Below are positions 8,126 to 16,555 of a DNA stretch of 64,000 bases, piece after piece. Position 1 is the first letter of the stretch, and the number at the start of each line of letters is the position of its first letter. Source of the stretch: Acidobacteriota bacterium (GTDB taxonomy: Bacteria > Acidobacteriota > Blastocatellia > Pyrinomonadales > Pyrinomonadaceae); contig JAFAZX010000005.1 in NCBI GenBank assembly GCA_019239425.1, positions 62,001 to 126,000 on the forward strand, in the 5' to 3' direction. Under the pieces are notes generated by a model that was given only the letters and a program-made list of their open reading frames with translations, had not been told where the DNA came from and did no database searches. Both the position numbers and the translations under genes were made by a program.

Positions 8126-9796
8126 TTACTGCGCCTTCGCCACCGCCTTTGCCGGCGCGGGTTTCGGCCTCTCCTCGGTCGCGTTGAGCCAGCTTTCGCA
8201 GGCGGAGAGCTTGGCCGTGAGCTGCGCGGCGGGGTCTTCGAGCGTGTTCGCCACGAGCAGGGCGACGTCGAGGTCTATCTTCCCGACCGCCGAGAACGCC
8301 TGACCCAACTCCGGCCCGCCGGACGGCGAGCTGGCCGCGGCGCCGGCCCCCTCGGGCTTCGTCGCCGCGCCGCCCGGAGCGTTCACGCACGCCGCCCCGT
8401 CGCGGAGCCACTCCACCGCTTCGGCGGCGGAGACGGGGGCGGAGGCCGAGGCGAGGGAGAGCATCGACTTCGCCTTTAGAGGGGTGCAGCCGGCCTTCCT
8501 GATGGCGGCGCGGGAGGCCGCCAGAATCTGCGCCGCCGACGGGTCGTTGCCCCGCTTCACCGCCGCCGCGGCCACCTGCGTGAACATGGAGACCGTCGTG
8601 TCCGGGCTCTCCGTGTTCTGCGCCTTGTTGAATGCCTCGGCCAACTCGCCCCGCGACAGGTGATGTTTGAACTCGGCCGCGTCGATCATCCTGACGAGGT
8701 CTCTTCTGACGAGCGCGTTCTCCGGCTCGTCCAGAAGCTGCTTCGCCCCGTTGAAGTCGTTGACGGCGAGGGCGCTGACGACCTCCGCGCCGGGGCCGCT
8801 CGGCAGGCCTCTGAAGTCGTTGGGGCCGCCGGCCGCGCCGCCGGCCACGCGTCGCAGCATGGCCTGGGCGACCTGCTCGTACTCGGGCGACGCCCCGGCG
8901 GAAACCTGCGCGGTCAAGCCCTGCACCTCCACCGCGCGGTCGGGCGCGTAGCGGTTCGAGAGCGCGCCGACGAGTTCGGCCATCTGCACCTGGAAGAAGG
9001 AGGGCGTGGGCCTCGCCGCGGCGGCGGCGCCGTTCTGCGGCGCGCGTCTCTCCTGCAAAGACTGTGTCAGCGCGGCGTAAGAGGAGGTGAAGTAGCGGCG
9101 GCGCAGCGACTCGTTCGCCGGTGCCGGCACCGTCCCGCCGACGGCGGCGCTCGCGGGGAAGACGTAGTAGTTCATCGCGTAGAGGGTGGACAGGGCGGCG
9201 TCCGGGGGCTGCAGGGCGAGTGCGCCGAGGAGGCGCTCGGCGACGCCGTCGGCGAGCGTGGCGTCCTTGTCCCGCAGCTTCGACAAGACCGGCAGGCCCT
9301 CGGGCGACGGCTTCGCGGTGAGGCTCTCCGTCAATAGCTCGGCGGCGGCGGCTGGCTGGGACTCCAGCAGCTCGGACGCGAGGCGGTTGAGGCGCTTACT
9401 GCCGAGGCCGCCCTCTTTGGCCTCCGCCTGTGACGCCTCCAGAAGTCTGCGGGCCGAGCCGGCGTCCCTCGGGAAGAGGTTCGTGAGCACGACGGCGCGC
9501 GCGTCCTCCTTGCTGAAACCTTTCTCGTCCTGCCTGTCGATCCACGCCCACAGCTCCGAGAACATCAGCCCGGCCCGCTCGCGATCCTGGGGCCAGAGTA
9601 GATTCGCCGCCCGCGCCCGCAACTTCACGTAGGAGGACTTGTCGGTCAGCCGCGCCGTGTCGTTAATCACGCCCTCCAGCTCCCGCGCGGCCCTCTGCCG
9701 CTGCAACGCGCCCGGGGCGAGAGACTCCTGGCCGAAGGCCGCCGGCGTCATGAGGCAGAGCGCGAACAACACAAGTCCCGTCAGGCGGGTGCGCAT
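8126..9796 (-). CDS. Secreted helical-repeat protein of unknown function
   Basis: Protein of 556 aa with a clear signal peptide (MRTRLTGLVLFALCLMTPAAFG, cleavage after AFG). The mature part is almost entirely alpha-helical in character, with repeated L/A-rich amphipathic helices such as SARRLLEASQAEAKEG and VAERLLGALALQP, which resembles TPR/HEAT-type solenoids without a clear consensus. The C-terminus is Ala/Pro/Lys-rich. No catalytic motif is visible. AAGGAG lies 10 nt before the ATG. I do not recognise a named family; proteins of this look are common in acidobacterial secretomes. Confidence 0.82.
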   Translation of the reverse strand: MRTRLTGLVLFALCLMTPAAFGQESLAPGALQRQRAARELEGVINDTARLTDKSSYVKLRARAANLLWPQDRERAGLMFSELWAWIDRQDEKGFSKEDARAVVLTNLFPRDAGSARRLLEASQAEAKEGGLGSKRLNRLASELLESQPAAAAELLTESLTAKPSPEGLPVLSKLRDKDATLADGVAERLLGALALQPPDAALSTLYAMNYYVFPASAAVGGTVPAPANESLRRRYFTSSYAALTQSLQERRAPQNGAAAAARPTPSFFQVQMAELVGALSNRYAPDRAVEVQGLTAQVSAGASPEYEQVAQAMLRRVAGGAAGGPNDFRGLPSGPGAEVVSALAVNDFNGAKQLLDEPENALVRRDLVRMIDAAEFKHHLSRGELAEAFNKAQNTESPDTTVSMFTQVAAAAVKRGNDPSAAQILAASRAAIRKAGCTPLKAKSMLSLASASAPVSAAEAVEWLRDGAACVNAPGGAATKPEGAGAAASSPSGGPELGQAFSAVGKIDLDVALLVANTLEDPAAQLTAKLSACESWLNATEERPKPAPAKAVAKAQ

Positions 9797-9845
9797 AATG
9801 TCAGTCTCCTTTTAGAAGGTGCCGTAAGGTGTCGCCGTCTGAAGT

Positions 9846-9878
9846 GGGCCGGCCGCCCGTCGCCCGGAAGGCCGGCCC
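9846..9878 (-). terminator. GC-rich hairpin after the small membrane protein gene
   Basis: A 9-bp stem GGGCCGGCC (9846-9854) pairs with 9870-9878 downstream of the gene at 9901-10194. There is no T run, so it is a terminator or barrier candidate only. Confidence 0.4.
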
Positions 9879-9900
9879 GCGAGGCACGCGGTGCCCACGT

Positions 9901-10194
9901 TTAAATCTTGCGCAGGCGCGACTCCTCGCCGCCCCTCCTCCTCTTCGAGACCGCGAGTTCGATCAAGGCAATCGAGCCGAGGAGGAGGGTGGCGAACACC
10001 TTGGTCTCCAACGGCCTGACGGAGGCGACGATGAGGAGCCAGTAGAAGACGAAGGCCGCCAGGAAGAGCCAGTTGAGCCGCCTGTGCTTCGCCTCCTTGA
10101 GCAGGAAGAAGGCCGTCATCGTCATCAGAAAGTAGAGTGAGAGGGACAGGAAGTCGCCCGCCGCTATCCCACTCCCCGCGAACAAGTCTTGCAT
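9901..10194 (-). CDS. Small three-helix membrane protein (candidate partner of 10336-11199)
   Basis: Integral membrane protein of 97 aa with three predicted transmembrane helices at about residues 16-34, 41-57 and 63-81, ending in the basic tail SKRRRGGEESRLRKI (positive-inside at the C-terminus). A good GAGGAGGT ribosome site precedes the ATG by 4 nt, which supports it as a real gene. It follows the putative peptide-precursor gene on the same strand with a 141-nt gap. By position and topology it could be an immunity or export helper for that peptide, but no family is recognised and this is inference. Confidence 0.75.
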   Translation of the reverse strand: MQDLFAGSGIAAGDFLSLSLYFLMTMTAFFLLKEAKHRRLNWLFLAAFVFYWLLIVASVRPLETKVFATLLLGSIALIELAVSKRRRGGEESRLRKI

Positions 10195-10295
10195 AGAGAC
10201 CTCCTCAAATATTCGAAGGACGCTCGCCCGTCTTAAGTCCGGCGGCGACCCTCACCGGGTCGCGCGAGAGCCGCCGCCGGGGTTTCCCCGTCGAG

Positions 10296-10332
10296 CGCCC
10301 GCCGGCTACGTGCGTGCGTAGCCCGGCGGGCG
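10296..10332 (-). terminator. Hairpin between peptide-precursor and membrane-protein genes
   Basis: Left arm 10296-10310 pairs with right arm 10317-10332 with a single-base bulge (about 15 bp). It sits 3 nt after the stop of the gene at 10336-11199. It could attenuate read-through into the downstream small membrane protein gene. Confidence 0.5.
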
Positions 10333-10335
10333 TCG

Positions 10336-11199
10336 TTACTGCTGGCTCTCTACGATGCCGATCTCCGTGTTGCCGTAGCCGCACGCCTTGAGCGCGTCGG
10401 CGCAGTGCCTGGCGACGAGCGCGCCCGCCACCGGGTGGAAGGCCAGCGCCAGCAGACAGCCGACCCCGACCGTGACGCCGCAGACCTCGATGATGAGCGC
10501 GGCGCCGAGCCCGTATTCGACGAGGGAGGCGACGCACGAGGTTGCCGACCAACCGCAGCTATCCGTGAAGGCCAGGAGCGGGGAGATGCCGCGCAGCGTC
10601 GTCTTGCTGCTGAAGAACTGAACCTGCTTCAGCAGGCGCGACATGCCTTCGTTGGCGCGGAGGTCGCTGACCAGCCCCTGAAACTCCTTGTCGACCTCGG
10701 GGGCGGCCTGTTGCGCGGCGGAGGGGCCGTTGCTGGTGAAGTCTACTTTGTGCTTCCGGTACTGAATCGAGAGGCGGATGGAAGGGGTGTGGTCGGCGAC
10801 GGGGGCGGCCGTCAGGCCCGCGCGGAAGGAGAGGCTCTCGCTATCCTTGTCGGCCTTGAAGGTGGACAGCAACTGATTGTCAGGAAGGCGGCGGAACTCG
10901 GCGACGCCCACCTTGTCGGCGCCCTTCTGGATCTCGATCTTAATCAGCTTTGAGGAGATGCTGAGGAAGCGGCCCTTGGTGCCGTCGGCGCGCAGGGCGA
11001 AGGGGACGCCGTCGCGGTCGCGACCGTAGGAGGCTGATTCGCCCTGCGCCGCGGACTCGCTCTTCGCGGGCCGGCCCGCGCGCTTCGCGGCGCCGCGGCC
11101 CGCGGCGTGTGCCGTTTGAGTCGGAGGCACACTGAGGTTCAAGACCGACGTGAGAAGCAGTAGTACTAACCACCCCTTGTAATTGTTGAGGCTCTTCAT
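10336..11199 (-). CDS. Secreted precursor with hydrophobic six-cysteine C-terminal domain (halocin C8-like?)
   Basis: Protein of 287 aa with signal peptide MKSLNNYKGWLVLLLLTSVL to about AHA (residue 32). Residues about 33-75 are basic and disordered. About 76-200 form a mixed domain with many beta-like strands (RFLSISSKLIKIEIQKG). The last 75 residues differ sharply: they are rich in Gly, Ala, Val and Leu and carry six cysteines in three pairs, SCGWSATSC, VCGVTVGVGC and HCADALKAC. A long N-terminal half followed by a hydrophobic, disulfide-capable C-terminal peptide is the architecture of halocin C8-like and Sdp-like precursors. AAGGAG lies about 8 nt before the ATG. That it is a bacteriocin is inference; a surface protein with a membrane-inserting tail is the alternative. 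Confidence 0.62.
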   Translation of the reverse strand: MKSLNNYKGWLVLLLLTSVLNLSVPPTQTAHAAGRGAAKRAGRPAKSESAAQGESASYGRDRDGVPFALRADGTKGRFLSISSKLIKIEIQKGADKVGVAEFRRLPDNQLLSTFKADKDSESLSFRAGLTAAPVADHTPSIRLSIQYRKHKVDFTSNGPSAAQQAAPEVDKEFQGLVSDLRANEGMSRLLKQVQFFSSKTTLRGISPLLAFTDSCGWSATSCVASLVEYGLGAALIIEVCGVTVGVGCLLALAFHPVAGALVARHCADALKACGYGNTEIGIVESQQ

Positions 11200-11680
11200 T
11201 CGGGGTTCTCCTTCCGAGGGTTAGGGTTGGTGCCTGCGGGACTCGGAACGCAGTCCTTCGGCGCGGCGCGGCCTGGGGGGGCTGCGCGTCATGAGACAAC
11301 CATACGCCCTGCCGACACGTGACGTGTGTGCAGAAGATATGCCGGTACCACGTGAGTATGTGTGGTCAACCCGAGCGCGCGACGTGATGGAGTCCTCCTA
11401 TTCGGGGACGCGCCATCATCGTTTCCTTATGAAGATACCCGCTTGAGTGAAGACTAAGTGTAGATGACTTGCGATGTAATGAGAGAGCGTCGCGAGGCCA
11501 TCGACGTGGGACTTCGTCAACATACGCGCAATCGGCAGGCGTGTCAATAGCTTTTATTTCAACCCCCGACCAGGAGGTGAAGGGAAAGTAAAGGGCTAAG
11601 AAGTACTTGCTTCAAACGTAGCACTTCGAGCGCGGCGCTTCGACAGTCGCCGCGTCGCGCGCTGCAATCGGGGCGGGCGG
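11200..11680. other. 481-nt region without a gene
   Basis: Upstream region of the peptide-precursor gene. It is clearly less GC-rich than its surroundings. I see no ORF with coding character, no RNA gene and no inverted repeat of the hairpin families found elsewhere. It is expected to hold the promoter for the gene at 10336-11199 and the 3' end of the TPR gene at 11681. Confidence 0.6.
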
Positions 11681-12709
11681 CTAACGGGCCGCCGGAGACT
11701 TCCGGTCGATGAAGTCGGAGAGGAGCTTGGCGTAGTTGGCGGCGTTGAGTTGTTGGAGGCGTGCGAGGTGTGAGAGGGCCGCGTCGCGTTCTCCTAAGGA
11801 CGCGCGGGCGAGGCCGGCGAAGTAGTGCGCGGCCGGGGAGTCGGGGGCGAGCTTGAGGGCCTGGTCGGCCGCCGCCGCGGCCTCTTCAAACTTGTTCATT
11901 CCGTAGAAGGCTTCGGCGAGGCCCTCGTGGGCGTACGGGTTGGCGGGTTCGCGCCCGACGGCGCGGCGGAGGTGTTGGGCCGCCTCCTCGAAGCGGCGCG
12001 CGGTGTTGCAGACGAGGCCGAGGCGCAGCAGCGCGGGCACGTAGCCGGGGTCGATCTGGAGCATGCCGCGGTAGGACTCTTCGGCCTCCTGCAGGCGGCC
12101 GGCCGTGTAGTGCTCGTCGCCCGCGGTGTAGTAGGCGCGCACGGCCGCCTGCAGGGCCGCGTCGGCCTCGCGCTCGCGGCCGAGCTTGAGCTGCGCGAGC
12201 GCGAGGTTGAAGTAGGCCTGCCCGTACTTGGCGTCGAGCTGGGCGGCTTGGCGGAAGGCGGCGGCCGCCTCCTCGAAGCGCGCGGCGGCGAAGTGCGCGC
12301 TCCCCAAATTGTTGTGCGCGGCGGCGAGCGAAGGGTAGGCGCGGATGGCCTCGTTGTACTCCTTGACGGCCTGCTCGACGCGGCCCTTGGCGAAGTGTTC
12401 GAGGCCGCGCTGGTTGTGCGCGAGGGCGCTGCGCTCTTCGGGCGAGACGGCGCGCACGACGCCCGCCTTGCCCGTGACCTTGTTGGCGTCCGAAGGGAAC
12501 TTCGTGTCGGACTTGCCCTCCTCGAAGCGGCGGCGCTGCGCCTCGGCGACCGCGCGCATGGACATCTCCATGCGCTGCTGCATGAGCGAGCGGTAGGCCG
12601 CCGAAGGGTCGAGCTGCGCGCGGGACTGCGCGCGCGCAGGCGGCGCGGCCAGGAGCGTCAGGGCGACGAGCGTGAGCAGAAGGTACGGCGCGCGGCTCTC
12701 GGAGTTCAT
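11681..12709 (-). CDS. Secreted TPR-repeat protein
   Basis: Exported protein of 342 aa. The start at 12709 (MNSESRAPYLLL) follows AAGGAG by 7 nt and gives a proper signal peptide ending at ARAQ; the longer frame to 12742 adds no recognisable sequence. From about residue 100 on there are seven or so consecutive tetratricopeptide repeats with typical consensus (AHNNLGSAHFAAARFEEAAAAF, YAHEGLAEAFYGMNKFEEA). It should act as a periplasmic or surface protein-interaction scaffold. It lies 29 nt downstream of the rhodanese gene, probably as an operon. Confidence 0.9.
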   Translation of the reverse strand: MNSESRAPYLLLTLVALTLLAAPPARAQSRAQLDPSAAYRSLMQQRMEMSMRAVAEAQRRRFEEGKSDTKFPSDANKVTGKAGVVRAVSPEERSALAHNQRGLEHFAKGRVEQAVKEYNEAIRAYPSLAAAHNNLGSAHFAAARFEEAAAAFRQAAQLDAKYGQAYFNLALAQLKLGREREADAALQAAVRAYYTAGDEHYTAGRLQEAEESYRGMLQIDPGYVPALLRLGLVCNTARRFEEAAQHLRRAVGREPANPYAHEGLAEAFYGMNKFEEAAAAADQALKLAPDSPAAHYFAGLARASLGERDAALSHLARLQQLNAANYAKLLSDFIDRKSPAAR

Positions 12710-12738
12710 GGGTTCGGCTCCTTGTCTAAGGCTGGACT

Positions 12739-13107
12739 TCAAGACTCCGTCTCGACGGGGGCGCCTGAGTCCTGCCAGGCTTTCCAGCCGCCGGCCAGAG
12801 AGTGGACGTTGGTGTAGCCCATGCGTTGCAGGTTGTCACAGGCTAACGCCGAGCGGTAGCCGCCGCCGCAGTAGAGGATGAGTTCCGCGTCGTGGTCTGG
12901 GACGGCCGTCTCGATGTCGCGCTCGATGACGCCGCGGCCGATGTGCTCCGCGCCCGCGGCGTGGCCGCGCTGCCACTCGTTGTCCTCGCGCACGTCGATG
13001 AGGCGCGCGCCGTTCCGGACTCGTTCGAGGGCCTGCTCGACGGCGACCTCGCGGACGCGCGACCTGGCGTCGTCCACCAGCTTCAGGAATCCTTCGGTGT
13101 GCTTCAT
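12739..13107 (-). CDS. Single-domain rhodanese (sulfurtransferase)
   Basis: Cytosolic rhodanese-homology protein of 122 aa. The domain covers residues about 20-118 with the LIDVREDNEWQRGHAAGAEHI strand-loop and the active-site Cys80 in the loop YCGGGYRS, which closes with NVHSLAGGWKAW. Such proteins carry persulfide sulfur between enzymes or detoxify cyanide; the acceptor here is unknown. GGAGG lies about 14 nt before the ATG, rather far. It is divergently transcribed from the lipoprotein gene at 13197 and precedes the secreted TPR gene. Confidence 0.93.
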   Translation of the reverse strand: MKHTEGFLKLVDDARSRVREVAVEQALERVRNGARLIDVREDNEWQRGHAAGAEHIGRGVIERDIETAVPDHDAELILYCGGGYRSALACDNLQRMGYTNVHSLAGGWKAWQDSGAPVETES

Positions 13108-13133
13108 CTGCGGGGCTGCGGCCTCCTAAGGGT

Positions 13134-13163
13134 TTGACTTTCGTTTCGGCGGTTTGCTACATC
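13134..13163 (+). promoter_or_regulatory. Possible sigma-70-type promoter for the lipoprotein gene
   Basis: TTGACT (13134-13139) and TACATC (13158-13163) are spaced 18 nt apart in the 89-nt divergent region, 33 nt before the ATG at 13197. It is weak in the -10 box and assigned by eye only. Confidence 0.3.
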
Positions 13164-13196
13164 ATAGCGCTTCCCCGGTCTACTGTGGAGTCTCTG

Positions 13197-13658
13197 ATGC
13201 GTAGAAGGTTGGCACCAACTCTGTTCGCGCTCGCGTGCGTGCTCGCGCTCGCCGGCTGCCACTGGTCTTACACGAGTTCGAACTCCGGCGGCGGCATCGG
13301 GGCCGGCGCGGGCGGCGTCCGGATAGGAAGTGCGCCCGAGAGCGCGGACGCACTCGTCAAGTCGCTCAACGCTTTCACGGACGAGCTGCTGGCGAAGGTC
13401 GAGCGGGCCGGAGACACGAAGGCGGGCGTGGCCGAGGCGCAGGCGCTCCTCGACGCGCGCAGGGGGGAGCTGGCCGCGGGCGTCGCGGCACTCAAGCAGG
13501 ACGCGGCGGCGAAGAAGAGCCTGCTCGAAGCCGAGGTGGACAACACCGACCGCGTCCACCGCCTCCAGCTCAAGTACGCGGACGCGTCGGCGCGCGACGC
13601 CGGGCTGAGGGCGGGGCTCGAACGCCTCATCAACGACTACGACGCCCTCTTCCGCTGA
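13197..13658 (+). CDS. Small coiled-coil lipoprotein
   Basis: Protein of 153 aa with a lipoprotein signal ending in the lipobox LAGC (Cys21 is the lipidation site), followed by a Ser/Gly-rich linker (SYTSSNSGGG) and a long helical, Ala/Lys/Glu-rich region, about residues 50-150, likely a coiled coil. The start at 13197 is preceded by GGAG 7 nt upstream; the longer frame from 13134 would bury the signal peptide. No enzymatic motif is visible. It probably sits in the outer membrane or on the periplasmic face. The family is not recognised. Confidence 0.82.
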   Translation: MRRRLAPTLFALACVLALAGCHWSYTSSNSGGGIGAGAGGVRIGSAPESADALVKSLNAFTDELLAKVERAGDTKAGVAEAQALLDARRGELAAGVAALKQDAAAKKSLLEAEVDNTDRVHRLQLKYADASARDAGLRAGLERLINDYDALFR

Positions 13659-13710
13659 ACCGCCGCCCCTTTTGGAGTAAAAGGGCGCGGGCGTCTATAA
13701 TGCCGTAAAA

Positions 13711-13795
13711 GTGATAAGTGATGAGTGATAAGTGATAAGAATGAGCGAGGGGGCACTTTGCCTTCTCTTATCACTTATCACTCAACACTTATCAC
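13711..13795. repeat. Heptamer inverted repeat, GTGATAA family
   Basis: Arms 13711-13740 and 13766-13795 are reverse complements with one mismatch over 30 bp. Each arm is four 7-nt units (GTGATAA, GTGATGA). The element lies between the lipoprotein gene and the ribosome site of lpdA. Confidence 0.93.
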
Positions 13796-13817
13796 CGCCC
13801 TTTCAAGGAGAACCAAC

Positions 13818-15224
13818 TTGTCTACGGAACAGTTCGATGTGACGGTGATCGGGTCGGGGCCGGGCGGGTACGTGGCCGCGATCCGCGGGGCGCAGCTGGG
13901 GCTGAAGGTGGCGCTCGTCGAGAAGGACAAGCGGCTCGGCGGGACGTGTACGCTGCGCGGCTGCATCCCGACCAAGCAGCTTCTGATGTCGGCGCACTAC
14001 TACGAGAAGGCGCACAAAGACCTCGCCGACTTCGGCATCCAGGTCTCCGAGGTGCGGCTCGCCTTCGAGGACGTGCAGAAGCGCAAGGCGAAGGTCGTGA
14101 CCAAGAACTCGAAGGGCATCGAGTTCCTGATGAAGAAGAACCAGATCACGGTCTTCAAGGGCACGGGCAAGCTCGCGCTCCCCAACAAGGTCACGGTCAC
14201 GGGCGAGGACGGCCAGGCGCAGACCATCAACACGAAGAACATCATCATCGCCACGGGTTCGGTCGTCCGCCCCATCCCCGGCTTCGAGACCGACGGCGAG
14301 CGCGTCGTCAACTCCGACCACATCCTCGAACTGGAGAAGGTGCCCAAGTCGCTCATCGTCATGGGCTCCGGCGCCGTCGGCACCGAGTTCGCCTCGGTCT
14401 ACTCGCGCTTCGGCACCGAGACGACGCTCGTCGAGCTGATGCCGCGCATCATGCCGCTCGAAGACGAGGAGATTTCGAAGACGCTCGAGCAGTCCCTCCG
14501 CAAGCGCGGCATCAAGTGCATGCCGGGCACGAAGCTTGAGAAGGTCGAGAGAACGGACGCGGGCGTCCGCGTCTCGGGCAAGGACGCGAAGGGCGGCGAC
14601 GTGACGCTCGAAGCGGAGATGCTCCTGGTCGCCGTCGGGCGCATGCCCTACCTGGAAGGCTTGGGGCTTGAGGGCACCAAAATCAAAGTCGAGCGCGGGA
14701 CGATTCAGGTGGACGAGTTCTGCCGCACGGGTGAGCCGGGAGTATACGCCATCGGCGACGTGATCCCGACGCCGTGGCTCGCGCACCTCGCTTCGAAGGA
14801 GGGCATCCTCGCCGTCGAGCAGATCGCCGGCCACAAGGCGCAGCCCATCAACCTGCGCCACGTCCCTTCGTGCACCTACTGCGACCCGGAGGTGGCGTCC
14901 GTGGGCCTGACCGAGGCGAAGGCGAGGGAGCTGGGCTACGACGTGAAGACGGCGAAGTTCCCCTTCTCGGCGTCGGGCAAGGCCAGGATACTCGGCGAGG
15001 AGGAGGGCTTCGTGAAGGTCGTCAGCGAGACGAAGTACGACGAGCTGCTGGGCGTCCACATCGTCGGCCCGCACGCGACCGAGATCATCCACGAGGCCAT
15101 CGTCGCGCTCCACCTCGAATCGACGGCCGACGAGCTGGGCCGCGTCATCCACGCGCACCCGACCGTCTCCGAGGCCGTCATGGAGGCCGCCGAGGGCATC
15201 CACGGCCTGACGATTCACTTCTAG
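13818..15224 (+). CDS. lpdA: Dihydrolipoamide dehydrogenase (E3)
   Basis: FAD enzyme of 468 aa that reoxidises the dihydrolipoyl groups of 2-oxoacid dehydrogenase complexes with NAD. FAD-binding VIGSGPGGYVAAIRGAQLG is at the N-terminus, the redox disulfide is GGTCTLRGCIPTK, the NAD-binding GSGAVGTEFAS motif is central, and the C-terminal HAHPTVSEAV provides the catalytic His. The start is TTG at 13818: AAGGAG sits 7 nt upstream and the protein begins at the conserved TEQFDVTVIGSG, whereas the longer frame only translates the preceding repeat. It is the first gene of the 2-oxoacid dehydrogenase set. Confidence 0.95.
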   Translation: MSTEQFDVTVIGSGPGGYVAAIRGAQLGLKVALVEKDKRLGGTCTLRGCIPTKQLLMSAHYYEKAHKDLADFGIQVSEVRLAFEDVQKRKAKVVTKNSKGIEFLMKKNQITVFKGTGKLALPNKVTVTGEDGQAQTINTKNIIIATGSVVRPIPGFETDGERVVNSDHILELEKVPKSLIVMGSGAVGTEFASVYSRFGTETTLVELMPRIMPLEDEEISKTLEQSLRKRGIKCMPGTKLEKVERTDAGVRVSGKDAKGGDVTLEAEMLLVAVGRMPYLEGLGLEGTKIKVERGTIQVDEFCRTGEPGVYAIGDVIPTPWLAHLASKEGILAVEQIAGHKAQPINLRHVPSCTYCDPEVASVGLTEAKARELGYDVKTAKFPFSASGKARILGEEEGFVKVVSETKYDELLGVHIVGPHATEIIHEAIVALHLESTADELGRVIHAHPTVSEAVMEAAEGIHGLTIHF

Positions 15225-15245
15225 TTCATCTTGAGAGTAATGCGT

Positions 15246-15332
15246 GAGCAATTAACCACGGAGACACAGAGGCACAGCTTAAAAACAATAGCTCAAGAAG
15301 CTGTGTCTCTGTGTCTCCGTGGTTAATTGCTC
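15246..15332. repeat. Octamer inverted repeat, ACACAGAG family, copy 2
   Basis: Arms 15246-15280 and 15298-15332 match as reverse complements over 35 bp with one mismatch, around a 17-nt loop. It sits between lpdA and the E1 alpha gene of the same pathway, 21 nt after the lpdA stop. Confidence 0.94.
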
Positions 15333-15361
15333 TTCGCTTGACCCTCAACTCTGAGTTAACT

Positions 15362-16549
15362 ATGACGGCTAAAACCACGACCCGCGCCGGCAAGGGCGCG
15401 AAGGGCAAGGCGAAAGAGGCGCGGGGCGCGAACGGCCACACGGCCGCGGCCGAACCCTTCGTCTTCCTCCCGCCGCCGCGCGCGGAGGCTTTGTCGGTCG
15501 CAGACCCCTTGGACGAGCAGGGCGAGGTCGTCTGCACCGGCGAGACGGGCCTGACGAACGAACAGTTGCTCGAACTCTACCGCTGGCTTCAGCTCACGCG
15601 GCTGGCCGAGGAACGTTTAGTCAACCTCTACCGGCAGACGAAGGTCGTCGGCGGCGTCTTCCGCTCGCTGGGGCAGGAGGCGACCGCCGTGGGCACGGCC
15701 TACGCCCTCCGGCCGCAGGACTTCATCGCGCCTCTGATTCGAGACCTCGGCGCCGTGCTGGTCAAAGGCATCCGGCCGCGCGAAATCTTCGCGCAGTACA
15801 TGGCGAAGGCCTGGGGGCCTTCGGAGGGGCGCGACCTCAACATACACTTCGGCGACATCGGGAAGGGCTTCATCGGCCCCATCTCGCACCTCGGCGACAT
15901 GATCCCCGTCATGACCGGCATCGTGCTCGGCGCGCGGATGCAGCAGAAGGACACGGTCGCCGTCGCGTACATCGGCGACGGCGGCATGAGCACCGGCGCC
16001 TTCCACGAGGGCCTGAACTTCGCCGCCGTCCAACGCCTGCCGCTCATCATCGTCGCCGAGCACAACTGGTACGCCTACTCGACGCCGACCTCGAAACAGA
16101 CGGCCGTCGCCAACCTCGCCGACAAGGCCGCGGGCTACGGCATCCCCGGCTACGTCGTGGACGGCAACGACGTGGTGGCGTGCTACGAGGTCATGAAGCG
16201 CGCGGCCGACTTCGCGCGCGCGGGCGGAGGCGCCGTCCTGATTGAGGCCAAGACCTACCGGCGCAAAGGGCACGCGGAGCACGACGACCAGCGCTACATC
16301 CCCGCGGGCGAGCTGGAGCACTGGGAGAAGCGCGACCCCGTAGACCGCTTCCAGCGCCATCTGATTTACAAAGGCGTGGCGACGCAGGAAAAACTGGACG
16401 AGGTAGTCGCGGACGTGCGGCGCGAGATCGAAGAGGACTCGGCCTGGGCCGAATCGTCGCCCCTGCCCGACCCCGAGAAGGCCGCCTACAACGTCTTCGA
16501 CAACTCAATCGTCCCCCCGGCCTTCCGCCCGAAGGTCTTGGAAAACTAG
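15362..16549 (+). CDS. 2-oxoacid dehydrogenase E1 component, alpha subunit
   Basis: Thiamine-diphosphate-dependent decarboxylase subunit (pyruvate or branched-chain 2-oxoacid dehydrogenase), 395 aa. The ThDP/Mg-binding motif is intact from GDGGMSTGAFHEGLNFAA to the closing EHNWYAYSTP. The phosphorylation-loop region appears as RRKGHAEHDDQRY. A Lys/Ala-rich N-terminal extension of about 30 residues (TTTRAGKGAKGKAKEAR) precedes the domain. The start at 15362 is taken because the frame to 15311 only reads through the repeat. Only a weak ribosome site is seen. It is separated from the E1 beta gene by 6 nt, so the two are certainly co-translated. Substrate choice cannot be fixed from sequence alone. 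Confidence 0.92.
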   Translation: MTAKTTTRAGKGAKGKAKEARGANGHTAAAEPFVFLPPPRAEALSVADPLDEQGEVVCTGETGLTNEQLLELYRWLQLTRLAEERLVNLYRQTKVVGGVFRSLGQEATAVGTAYALRPQDFIAPLIRDLGAVLVKGIRPREIFAQYMAKAWGPSEGRDLNIHFGDIGKGFIGPISHLGDMIPVMTGIVLGARMQQKDTVAVAYIGDGGMSTGAFHEGLNFAAVQRLPLIIVAEHNWYAYSTPTSKQTAVANLADKAAGYGIPGYVVDGNDVVACYEVMKRAADFARAGGGAVLIEAKTYRRKGHAEHDDQRYIPAGELEHWEKRDPVDRFQRHLIYKGVATQEKLDEVVADVRREIEEDSAWAESSPLPDPEKAAYNVFDNSIVPPAFRPKVLEN

Positions 16550-16555
16550 AAGCAG

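Noticed and set aside
11200..11680. Possible RNA gene in the AT-richer gap
   Set aside because: No tRNA cloverleaf, rRNA-like or known riboswitch pattern could be recognised by eye.
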